Of a DNA stretch of 64,000 bases, positions 35,459 to 46,055 are shown in pieces. Position numbers and translations under genes: made by a program. Positions within the stretch are counted from its first letter, which is position 1; the number at the start of each line of letters is the position of its first letter. The DNA is from Cliona cf. orientalis (lineage: Eukaryota > Porifera > Demospongiae > Clionaida > Clionaidae), in assembly GCA_963930775.1 (NCBI GenBank), contig OZ005701.1:310001-374000 (forward strand). The letters are read 5' to 3'. Below the pieces are notes generated by a model, which was given only the letters and a program-made list of their open reading frames with translations, had not been told where the DNA came from and searched no databases.

Positions 35459-38400
35459 TTAGGACATAATTGATTCTAGATATTTGACGACATGGTGGTG
35501 ACCTTGGCTACGTGCTTGTTCAAGTGGTGTCCTGTTGAGCCCTCCTATGATGTCAGTAGGACAGTGGAGTGTTTCTATCATGAATCTGACCACTTCAACT
35601 TGGCCACAACTGGCTGCATTATGAAGAGGAGTGTTGTTCCTACTGTCAGTACACAGTGGGTCACAGTGCTGCTTCAAGGTGAGATACTGCACCACAGCTA
35701 AGTATCCACATTGAGCAGCTAGGTGCAGTGGAGTTGCTTTCTGATAGTCGCAGTGTGATGGATCACAGTGCTGATCCTCAGTTAAGAACTTCACCACATG
35801 TAGATGGCCATTTTGAGCACCACTATGAAGGGCAATTCTACCACCACATTTAGTAGGTCTCCCGTGATGCTCACCAGTCTGAACAACACTGGGGTCACAG
35901 TTAAATTCGTTGATAAAGTATTTGATGATTTTCAACTGTCCATACAAAGCAGCACTGTGTAGTGGAGTTTGTCCATCTGTACCTCGGCAATTAGCTACAT
36001 CCTTGAGTGGGAGGTGCTGACTCATGGCATTCACTAGGTAGACAACTGCATCCATGTTATTATCATCAGCACAAGCTTTATGTAGCGGAGTATCACCACC
36101 TTCAGTCTGACACATTGGGTCTACCTGTTGCTCGGTAATCAGATACTGTACTAGTTCAAAATGGCTGTATCGTGCTGCCACATGAAGCGGTGTCCATCCA
36201 CTAGCACCTGCACTTGCTGGATTATGTCTTTGGTCTTCGATAAAATATTTCAGCACAGCTAGCTGTCCTCCCCAAGCAGCGTGGTGAATAGCGTTTATTC
36301 CCCGTTCATCTTCCTGTAGTGGGTTTAATCGTTTCATCTCAGTCAGATATTTGACAACTTTCAAGTCTCCTTTTTTGGATGCTAGACGTAGTTCATGTGC
36401 ACTGCTGGAGTCATGTCCCATTCCCATGTCTGGAAACTCTACATCTGGCCTGTGTAGTGTATCCTAGAGTGGAAATACATGTACACAAAGGGGAAGGAAT
36501 AGCAGTCAGTGAGATCAGTTGGTAGAGGGATACAGGGTTGTTGACAACAAAGCTTAATGAGAATAAATTGACTAAAAATTAAGTACCATACAAGTACTAA
36601 AGGCAATTTCCCATAGAACAAGCACCATATGCATAATAATTCTGCATAATTCTTGTGACTAAATAACATAGTGCATGAGTTGAGTGTGGCCCACCTCAGT
36701 GGCCACTGTGCCAGTGTGTCTACTCCTCCCCAGTCCAGAGTCAGTGATGATGACAGAGGGTTTGTCCTGCAAAGTCAGTCCAGCGGCCATGGACGCCAAC
36801 TCAGTGACACCTGGGGGAAATGAAACACCAACATGAGGGTTGTAGTGGACTAGCCTATTGTTGACTCACTGTCAGCATAGTCTGTGTATCCCTCATCATC
36901 AGAAGCACAGGGATCCTCTACCTCCTGCTGGCCAGACAGCCGGCCGGGACAGACAAAGGACAAAGGTCAACCAGTCATCTAATGATGTCATTAGCCATAG
37001 CTTACCTTATTCTGTTGTCTAGTGAACTGGTAGTCCCCACAGGAGAGCTCCACAACACCTAGAGCAGCTAGTGATGCTTCTTGTTCAGGAGAGAGAGGAA
37101 AGATGTCTTGACGGAGAGAGAGGGGGAGTTGAAAGGTCAGCTTTACGCTGCCAAGGTTGATGTAGCACAGCCTGAGATCGACATCTGATGATATGTTGAG
37201 AGCCTTTCGTACGTCAGCGATGAAGACGTTGAGGTGACTTAGAGTGCAATTGTCGAACGAATCGTCCAGTGTCACAAACATATTTGAAAAGCCTTCTTCG
37301 CTCATTTCGCCAACTTTCATCGATCCCTCAATGACACAGCACTGAGCGTACTCTTCAAAGTCCTTCTTATAAGCTGCCAAGTTGTCTTTGTCTTTTGGGG
37401 TACCAAATTCTTCTATAATATGTGCAATCATCTGGTAATTAAAGAAGGAGCAGTAGTCCTTGACGACAGACATCACATCCTCCACTGATTTAGCGCTAGC
37501 CAGTCCGGGAAATTGGTGTCGTAATGGATTTGATCCCAAATCTTTGTAGGTTTGTTTAATTGATCCTAAGCATTCCAAATTCTTTACAAGTTCTGAGACG
37601 GTCACTTTCTTTTCCCACAGAGATTTCCTCACTGATGAGAAAAGCTTCTGAAATTTGTAGGTCATTTCCTGTGATTTAGAGCTGACTATCTCGTAACGTC
37701 GCTGTTTCTCTTCAGGACTCAAATTGACAGAGGGTGGAACTCGAGGGAGAGATGGGGGAGATGGAGCTCTGCCTGGTTTAGCTGCATCTGGAGTATCTCC
37801 CTCTGCACCAGCATGCACATTAACAAGACCTTAAAAATTTGCAGTGATGAATTTAGCTATGTTCACCTTTGACTTCTTTTGGGCTCCTTGACTTTCTCCT
37901 TGCTTTGGATAACAGTTTAAAGACCCTTCCCAGTGACCTAGACCTGCCACTTCCTCTCCTCCTTGCAGGGTGAACTTGGCTCCGTGGAGAAGTTGTAAGA
38001 GACTCTGAGGGTGTTCTGCATAATTCAGTGGTATCTGGAGAACCGAATCCCTCAGCGCCTATGAAATAAGACACAATCTCAAATCAATACTATAATAATA
38101 TACAATCACCTAGCAGCTCACCTTTAGACTTGTGTAAACTACTTTCAGTGGCACCAGGCTCTATTTGTTCAGCGCCATCAGATTTTACTAAAATCAATAA
38201 TAGTAAACTCTAAACTCATTGGTAGAGTACTGTATAGCGGGAAAAATTTGAGGGAAAAAACCTTCATGAATTTCGTAATTTTACAACCACCCAAACAAGT
38301 TTTATCCATGAAATTTTAGGCATGCCACACTCATTATGCAATCAGTTTACCATTCCACGAAAGTTTTATCTGTGAAATGCTTCCTTCCTACCGATCCATG

Positions 38401-39759
38401 AAAATTTTCTCCCTCAAAAATTTCCCACTATACGATATTATTGTAACAGAGAGAGTGTACCTTGGTGTTGTGCTGCTAAATTGTTGAACATCAGCTTGTC
38501 TTCCTTAGCCACTGCTTTGAGGAGACTCCTCCAAGATGGCAACTCGTACTTCTTTGTGTTGTAGTTTTGTTTGATCCAGTGTTTGAGGGCTTCACTCCAG
38601 CAGTGGTAGTTGTCACCAGAGCCCTTGGTGTTGTCAGTCACTTCAAAGGAGAGTCCGAGGTAGATGCTCAACTGCTCCCACTTGGCAGCCAGTGACTTGC
38701 ACTCTATCACCACAATATTCCAGTCATCCACTCCTGTGCAGTGTGATAGTCGTAGCAATAAGATTACTGTACAAAGGGGAATTTTGAAGGGTTGAATTAT
38801 CGCAGATAGGCAATTTTGATTTTCAGTTGGTCAATTATCCGTGAAAATTAGACCCCTTGAAATTTCCTGCTATACAGTATTAATCAGGGACATACCTAAG
38901 ACAGTGTCATCAATAGTTTCAAGTATTTCTTCAACCGTCTTATGATCTACAAAGATGGAGTTGATCATGAATATTATTATCCATGCTGCATCCACAGACA
39001 CAGCTCCTTACCAGTGAGAGGTCCAGGGTTGAGTTCCACGTCTCCAGACATGATCAGCAGTCGACGTATGACAAAATGGGACGGTCCAATCAGGAGTGAC
39101 CTAAACCACGCCCACCCCGTCCCATAGCACAGAACCACTTCACATACGACACAAACGACAGGCTCCTTGGTGACCTTTGACCTCCTCCTCCTCCTTGGTC
39201 TAGCATTGTCCGGCTCTATGATACACAGCATGTACGTTATATGAATCTCGGTATTCGGCCAGTATCTCTCTAGAAACAGCCACAGGTCAAGAATGAGTTC
39301 CCAGTACAGTCCTAACATCGCCACTCCGTCACACACCGCATCCGACTCCACAAACTCATTCCAAAGTTTCCCAGGAATCTGACCAATTTCCCCACACAAA
39401 GCCATCGGCAAAGAGACGAAGCAATAATAGAGCACATCCGACAGCCCCAACACCTTCCAAAGCTTCTTCCCGACTTTCCAACACAAAACTACCGGCAAAG
39501 AGACGAACCAGATCAGCACGGCATGCCTTCTCTTGAACGACTGCCATTGCTTGGAGTGAATCACGTGATGCAGGGAGCAGACGAGAAGGAGCAGTAGCAC
39601 CCATACACTACACACGTCCCCCTCGCTCATCTGCCTCTTGTAGTGACGGCTGGACAACCTCCTAATTGCAAGGACCCCGCTGATCCGGCGACGATCATAC
39701 TTGTCAGGGAGAAGATCGGCGCGAGCCTGGGAAACGTCGAGATCAACTCCATCCATCAT
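35459..39759 (-). CDS. 2A-linked membrane leader / death domain / ankyrin protein, tandem copy C (intact)
   Basis: Nine exons in phase: 39759-39012, 38946-38896, 38733-38461, 38187-38122, 38058-37867, 37802-37006, 36924-36870, 36810-36695, 36463-35459; 1100 residues. Residues 1-246 are a leader with a hydrophobic helix at 49-66 and further hydrophobic stretches near 79-93, 143-166, 172-181 and 200-212. The 2A motif (GDVELNPG|P) puts the predicted break between 246 and 247. A death domain, a basic Arg/Ser-rich insert unique to this copy (exon 5), the unnamed helical module (DYCSFFNYQMIAHI, EEFGTPKDKD) and about nine ankyrin repeats follow. There is no NACHT or LRR, so it is not a standard NLR. 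It is the best reference for the family. The frame is also open upstream of MMDG, but that sequence is not conserved in A. Confidence 0.88.
38228..38437. mobile_element. Small inverted-repeat element in copy C
   Basis: TACTGTATAGCGGGAAA and TTTCCCACTATACGATA bound about 210 bp in the intron after the death-domain exon. Copy B keeps only the right end of the same insertion (about 32325-32345), beside its relic death-domain exon. Confidence 0.6.
39019..39045 (-). other. 2A-like ribosome-skipping motif, copy C
   Basis: Codons 239-247 of copy C spell GDVELNPGP after HFVIRRLLIMS. All eight core positions fit the 2A consensus. It separates the multi-hydrophobic leader from the death-domain/ankyrin part and lies three codons before the exon 1 donor. 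Confidence 0.9.
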
Positions 39760-40551
39760 CGGAGCACTGGTGATGGGACCTGCACTAGTGTACAACAAGC
39801 AACAAAATGGCGGATGTTTATCATACGCGCCCGAGTACGGTAGTACCTTTTCTAGTCGAGTTGACTGCAGATCAGTCGTGAAATAATAAAAGGATATGGT
39901 TGATCCAACGGGAAAACGAGAGAGAATTTCACAGAGAGGTCGATTACACTTGATACTTAGCCTCGAACCCAGGCTCACTTGATACTGGGAGACGAAAATT
40001 AACACCACGCTGGCAAGGGGGGCGTAACCAGGATTCAGCGAATCTAGAGCGATCACGGGCGCCGGGCCCGGGGATGCTTCCAAAAAGGGTGGGGCTCGTT
40101 TCAGTGGCGGCGCTGCGCACGCGGTAAGGTACGGGTCGATTAACTTACAAGTGAAAACTAGGTGAAAGTACCTGGGGACATACTGGCTATGTGCTGTGAC
40201 GTTGCAAATTGTCAATATGTAGACTGCAGTCAAGAAGTATCGATATCACTCCTGCTGCAGTGTATATTAGTCCATGTGCATAATAAGATCATATAAAGAC
40301 ACCATTAACATGATAATAATTATGGCCAGTGATAAAAATTACAATAACAGAGCTGGCCATCAAAGAAAACAAAAATTATTATGCGATCAAAATAAAACTG
40401 ACATGACGTAAGTACAATGTATTGGTGTCTTATGAGTCAACATGGAACAACTGCTGTTTCGATATCACATACACATGACTGTTGCTATGGTAGCAGTAAT
40501 AATTATGATGATGAGAGACTAGTACTGTTATTGGTCAGAGTCAGTGGAGCA
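39760..40551. other. Upstream region of copy C and spacer to the Bcl-2 cluster
   Basis: Bases to about 40140 resemble the 5' flanks of copies A and B and likely hold the promoter. The rest is AT-rich spacer leading to the 3' end of the BAX/BAK-like gene. No other exon is supported. Confidence 0.45.
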
Positions 40552-40784
40552 TCATTTACCAGAGAAGTGAAGGTAGAGCGCGATACCTGCCGAGGCAACG
40601 GCTGCAAAGCCAAAGAAGTACTTGGACGTTCCAAGTCTGTCAGTGGCAGCGCTCAGGGCCTTGGTGAAGGCAAGGCTGCCGGCTAGTTGAACCTGGGAGG
40701 GAGAGAGGGGAGGAGGGAGAGTTTTGTCATTCACTTTTTATTGAGAAAGATAGGGAGGGAGAGAAAGAGAGAGAGGGGGGGGGG

Positions 40785-40823
<39 letters not shown>

Positions 40824-41094
40824 AGGGAGATAGAAAGGGGGAGAGAGAGTGAAGAGAGAGCGAGATCGAGGAGAGAGGGAGAGAGAGCTTACCCATCCTC
40901 CCAGATTTTGCGTAATCTTCTCAAACCCAATCTTGAGGAGATGTTGGAGGAATACACTGGCTACACTGCACATGAGGTCCACAACTTCGCCGGGTAAGAA
41001 GTTATGCAGCACTCGAAGGAGAATCTTCTTACAGAAGTTGTAGCAGTAGGCAATGCCTGAGGCAAAACGGATCACCACCTTCATTGGCGTGGCT

Positions 41095-41132
<38 letters not shown>

Positions 41133-43400
41133 GCATGTCATGTATTTGAGGAGTTGTATAGGGTACACGTACTGGGTATATATAAATTATTACACACCCA
41201 CAAAGCAATAATATTCATCATACCACAGCACTTACATAAAGTACCGTAAATCGCGAATATTTCGTGTCTAAAATATTTCATGCGATAATTATTCGCGTTA
41301 AATAATTTTCGGACAAACGACCCTGTACCGCATTATCGTTAATATTGCGCATGTATTTAGTGCGTTTAATTTTCGCACAAGCCATGCTGTCCGAAAATAT
41401 TTTAACATCGAAATATTCGTGATTTACGGTATACAACATCATATGCAAAAATAGAAGCAAAATTGAATAGTTTATGAATTAGGGCCAACGTGTGTGTACC
41501 GTTTACTAGTTCGTCTCTGGATAGCAAATGTCCGAAGACCTTCACAAGGTGATCTTTGACCTGGGTGAGGTCGATGGGCGGGGCCCGGGTGGAAGGGGCG
41601 GAGTCAGTTTCCTCGGTCTGCTTCAGGCACGATTGAATGACCTCATCATCAGCGTCGGTAATCACCTACACAGGTCAAGAGGTCAAGTTAGCAAATATAG
41701 AAATATTATTATGATGAAAGATTATAGGAAAAAAAGAGCCTGAGACTAAGGCTGACTTTTATATCTAGTGGGAAACTTTTCAAGAGAGAAATTTATTTAG
41801 GAACCTAATTTCCTTTGTGAAGGGAATTTGTGTTTATCCATTACAGGGTGAATGGTTAATCTACACACTGACATATATAGAAAAGCAGATTAGTGCAAGT
41901 TTCCATCAAGAGAGTCAATTCATTAATTTAGTACTCCATCCCTCAACTGTTTACCAAGCAGTGTAGGTGAATTTATCAACAACTGATTCACCTTGGCAGC
42001 AAAACTAGTGTTTGTGTTTGAGCCAGCTGTGCTATTGGGTTGACTGAGGCGACCAATTAACCACACCCCCAGAACAGGATGTCAGGTATAACAGTTTACA
42101 TACCCCATAATACATACAAGCATAAAATCAAAAGTTGTACATGTATGCACTCAAATAAAAAGCTTCTCTGACAAGCACTAAGTGGGGTGTATTGTATTAC
42201 AAAGCACACTTAAGGGGAGGGCTTCCCCTCAAGCTGTTCTCAAGTGGCTAGCCGGGTCAGATAACTGACGGCAAATGGATACTCACTTGTCCCTAGCAAG
42301 AATAGATTCTTATGAGTGGGTGGGAATAAGCATAACCTACGTATGTATATGTACGCTCGTCCCAGGCTTACACTGAAAAATTTGGACAGACCAGGAGATG
42401 AGGCCATAACTATTACACTATACTTCAAGATGAAAGTTTGCTCACTGGAGGCCCTAAAATCCAAACCCTTAGGCATACTTGTGGCGAGACGATGACGATG
42501 GCTAGCAATGGCTCCTCTCAAGCCTCTATAACTACAAAGGTACATATATATCCTATGGATTGATGGATCCTTTGCCTAGTGTTTAAATGTTTCCATTCAC
42601 AACTTTTTATGTGTATTTAATAGAGACAGAGTACATAGCTAAGTTCAGTCAGCTACACCCCCTCCCTGAAGGGAAGCATTAATTTGCTTTCAACTCACGT
42701 CATCTTCGATGAGTTGCTTCTCGACGAGATCAGCGATCTCCTTGACTCGATTGGAGATGGTCAGCGTTGGATCGGACTGTATGAAGGAGTGATGCTCCTC
42801 CCCCTCCGGAACAAACCTCATGTTGGCCGCCTGCTCCTCCGTCAGTTCGCAGTCATCCCGAGCCGTCTCGTTAAACGATCTAATATAAGGAGTCAAAGAA
42901 AGAAGAGGGGTGGTTAAAACATCAAGGATCAATGAGCTCGAGACAGAGAGAGAGATTCATAAGATGTATCTAGGCCAATCTTGGGGTCAAGTGGCATAAA
43001 TGGCCCCCAAGTTTTCGTGTGCTATTGTGACAGGGTTTTAGGTCACCAGTATCTTCTATGGTTGAAAATTTCGCGGGGCCGTATAAAGTTGCCACTTGAT
43101 CCCAATCTTGAGTATACACCACGAATGATTTCAATTTAACTAGATCATGCCCAAAAGATTCTCAGTGAACAGTTTGTCTTATATATAGAAGGGAAGACCC
43201 AGCCCTAATCCTCTACACACAGGGATCTCTCCACTAATACTTCACCACGCCCTCCATATCTTGGCCTACCTGAAGAAGGTATGAACGGTCGTTCTATCGA
43301 TCTGATCTTCCGCTATGCCCTGGATCTGTCCGCAGTACTCGTTCCCTCCCACCGCTTGTTTCACCTTCACCTCCGTCGTAGCCGTCTGCTGCGACGCCAT
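40552..43400 (-). CDS. Bcl-2-family protein, BAX/BAK-like with degenerate BH1
   Basis: Bcl-2-family proteins govern mitochondrial outer-membrane permeability in apoptosis. Five exons in phase (43400-43270, 42879-42699, 41665-41500, 41092-40893, 40692-40552) give 272 residues. The helical core is seen in KVVIRFASGIAYCYNF and SVASVFLQHLLKIGFEKI. BH2 is ITQNLGGW, ending at residue 226 exactly at an exon boundary, which is the family's conserved intron position. A hydrophobic tail anchor (about 250-269, KYFFGFAAVASAGIALYL) follows. The NWGR of BH1 is replaced by a sequence around ATPMKVV, and BH3 is only weakly suggested (VKEIADLVEKQL). Pro- or anti-death activity cannot be decided. It lies upstream-to-tail with the BAK-like gene. 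Confidence 0.78.
41098..41130. repeat. (GT)n microsatellite
   Basis: An uninterrupted GT repeat of about 16 units lies just 5' (in gene orientation) of the exon 4 acceptor of the BAX/BAK-like gene. Confidence 0.9.
41242..41431. mobile_element. MITE-like element (TACCGTAAATCGCGAATAT ends)
   Basis: The left end TACCGTAAATCGCGAATAT and the right end ATATTCGTGATTTACGGTA are inverted repeats bounding about 190 bp in intron 3 of the BAX/BAK-like gene. Internal sequence is AT-rich with repeated ATTTTCG(G/C)ACA motifs and has no coding frame. Confidence 0.7.
42983..43103. mobile_element. Small inverted-repeat element (GGGGTCAAGTGGCA family)
   Basis: Ends GGGGTCAAGTGGCA and TGCCACTTGATCCC bound about 120 bp in intron 1 of the BAX/BAK-like gene. 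It is the second copy of the element at 29030-29146. Confidence 0.65.
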
Positions 43401-43768
43401 GACGATCTAGCTAGCTGTCTTTGGTTGGCCTTGAAGCTTCTAAGATCTTCACGACGCCCGCACTGCACTAGAACTGTGGATATGTTGTTAGGTAAAGGGT
43501 CGGTCACTCCTACGCAGACTAACGTCACAGGCTAGGGATTTTCCCTAAAAATCTCCCCTCCGCCTTCCACAAGAACGTAATTACAGCAGGAACATGACAA
43601 CCACAATAATTTATGCTCACCACAAAAAAGCACAATTGCACAGCTTTAAAAAGAGCACTTTGAGCTACAAATAATAGATGCAATATAAATAGTGTTATTA
43701 TTATTATTAAAAATAAGGTTTAAAAGTGATATTATTAATGTATAACGAGAGGGGGAGGGGTCGTTATG

Positions 43769-44258
43769 CTATCGTCCTCTAAACCAGGCTATTGCCCATA
43801 TCGCCAGAGAGGCCAGTCCAATCACAAGAAATGCGTTCACTGACCATCCACCAGCCACCGCTGACAATAATTGACCCTGAATAGAAAGAGGGGAAAAAAC
43901 TTATTATGCAACAGTAAGCAAAACAAGGGTACACATGTAACAGAAAATCTTTACAAGACACAAAAATTAATAATTATTTTGCCCAGCTATGAATTACTAT
44001 TAATACAGGATAAAGTTTGAGGGAGAGAAAGATAGCAGGCGGTGAAATTTTCAGGTAACTGAAGTTCAAAAATGGATTTTTTTCGTGTAGAGATGAGGGA
44101 ATTGAAAATAAGCTATGTTTACTCAGACTCACAACTGGTGGAGTACCCTCAGCTATGCTACAATGCACATGATATTACTATGGTACATTGAAAATGTGGA
44201 AAGCACAATTATTTCACCATAAAAGGCCAGAGTTATGAACTCCGATGTGCGCCAAGTA

Positions 44259-44301
<43 letters not shown>

Positions 44302-45612
44302 AATAACATTAAACATACACAGCCATCTCTTACCCATCCTCCCTGTTTTTCAAGCCACTCATAGACCCTCGCTCTGAGGAACACCTTGAAGAGCCAGCCA
44401 GCTATCATAGCCATGAAGGTCAGGAGACTCTTGGACCCAAAGTAAGTGTCGATGTAGGTCCGACAGAGACGATAGCAGTAGGCAAGAAGAGCAGCTATCC
44501 GACCAAGGTTGATGGTCGCTATAGGGAGGGAAGAAGAGAGGGAGGGGGGGGGGGAGAAGAGAGAGAGAGGAGGAGGAGGAGGAGGTGGAGAGAGAGAATG
44601 ATATTTCAAGCAGTCAGGAATCCTGCACATCACTATAGCACTGAGACTTGATGATCACATTAGACGTCTCTGTACCCACCCACCCATCCATACAGATCAT
44701 AATAAGCGCTACAGTATATAGCCGGCTTCTAGAGTAGAATATGCTAGCAATGTGCTTCCAACATGCATGTAATAATAATAAATGGTATCACTCAACGTTA
44801 TAAACATCCTCAAATTTTCCCAGGAAATCCCGAGGCCAATGCTGCCAGTCAATGACATTCATGATTGAGGGGCAGGATGCGTTACCATAAGATGATAACA
44901 CCGTATAGGACGGCTTCACTTCCTCTGAACATACTTGAGCCCAAAGAGGGCTTCATGAATTTGATAATTTTTTATCAGGAGCATTCATGATTATTCAGCT
45001 CTGATTCAGAATACTTAAGGTCAGAGGGCACGATTAAACCCATACAGTGTCAACACTTGAACATCTTCATAACTTTTACTAGAAGGTATCAGTTGTCGCT
45101 AGACACCCACCATATTTACAAATTATTACAAGCCATGAACATGTACATACCTGCGCCGGTATTTTCATCCCACTCAAAAACATTCTTGACCACATCATTG
45201 AATATTCTGAATGCTGATTCCGGAGAGCCCGTCATCTCCACCACCTCCTGGATCTCTTCCTGGTACGCCGCGTCTATCTCGTCTCCTGTGAATCGTGACA
45301 AAGAAAATACAGTGATAGATCTAGGTGGGCTTTAATTAGAACAACACCCCGTCTCTGATCGCTTTCCTTACCTAGTTGCGCTAGCCGCCTTCCTACTTCT
45401 ATGGCGGCGCCATCTCCCCCGCCAACTTCGCGGTTGGCGTGCTGGAAGACTTCTACCTGGTCGGCGCTGAGCGTTGAGTCGGCAGTAGAGCGGCTGAACA
45501 CGTAGCTGTAGAGAAAGTGCGTCGTTTCGTCTCTCTCCTCCTGTCGGTCTTCTCCGTCCACGCCGAGCCGCAAGGTCGACGAAGGAGGACCGACTGTCGT
45601 CTGTTGAGACAT
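43769..45612 (-). CDS. BAK1: BAK-like pro-apoptotic Bcl-2-family protein
   Basis: Four exons in phase (45612-45372, 45285-45151, 44518-44334, 43876-43769) give 222 residues, against 211 in human BAK. YSYVFSR near residue 35 matches the BAK RSYVFYR. BH3 is VGRRLAQLGDEIDAAY (about 73-88) with the canonical L...GDE core. BH1 is TINLGRIAALLAYCYRL (127-143; NLGR for NWGR), and BH2 is VYEWLEKQGGW (177-187), ending at the conserved intron. The last exon, read in the spliced frame, is a tail anchor (FLVIGLASLAIWAIAWFRGR). An upstream in-frame start at 45678 is possible. BAK oligomerises in the mitochondrial outer membrane to release cytochrome c. It is head to head with the Bcl-2-like gene. Confidence 0.88.
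44263..44298. repeat. (CT)n microsatellite
   Basis: A CT repeat lies about 36 bases beyond the 3' end of the third exon of the BAK-like gene, inside its last intron. Confidence 0.85.
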
Positions 45613-46055
45613 TGGTCGAAGGCTTAGGACTTTAATATAGGAAAAATTTAATGGTTCTGACCACTCCCCTGGCGCCATGGCCTGGGCCTGACCTAATATA
45701 ATCGCATGTGTGCGGCCGCGCCGCGCCCTAGGCGCAGGGCGCTAGCTAGGCCTAGCGCCTTGCGCCTATTACGTAGTATAGTATAGTATGCAGTACTATA
45801 ATATGTACTAGTTAGTTCTAGCACGTACTATAGTATATACTGCACTGCATGCACTGCACTGGTACTGGTTGGTTCTAGTCTCGATGCCCGCGTTGCGCCC
45901 TATGACATAATTGAAATAGCTGTACAGGGGATGTTTTTAAAAAGCAAGCTATATTTAAGGAGATCTCCTCCGTTTTGAAGCTCAAATTTATTATAGCAAA
46001 ACAGCTCTGAAACCTTGAAACCTTACCTTTTTGCCTAAACACAATCGTGGTGATC
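45613..46055. promoter_or_regulatory. Head-to-head intergenic region of the BAK-like and Bcl-2-like genes
   Basis: Only 443 bases separate the two start codons. The interval contains a GC-rich block (GCGGCCGCGCCGCGCCC near 45715) followed by imperfect TAGTATAGTATG/GTACTAG repeats near 45775-45850. A shared bidirectional promoter is inferred from spacing; no TATA box is obvious. Confidence 0.45.

Noticed and set aside
24784-39759. Reading the array as NLR (NACHT-LRR) immune receptors
   Set aside because: A death domain and an N-terminal 2A motif invite this call, but no Walker A/B NACHT region or leucine-rich repeats are present; the C-terminal repeats are ankyrin.
38977-40233. A 418-codon open frame that extends the copy C leader far upstream of MMDG
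   Set aside because: The upstream part is not conserved in copy A, corresponds to the promoter-side flank shared by all copies, and the MMDG start is common to A, B and C. I therefore start copy C at 39759.
43779-43961. Last exon of the BAK-like gene read as SGSIIVSGGWWMVSERIS
   Set aside because: The phase from the previous exon gives a different frame that encodes a hydrophobic tail anchor, as expected for BAK.
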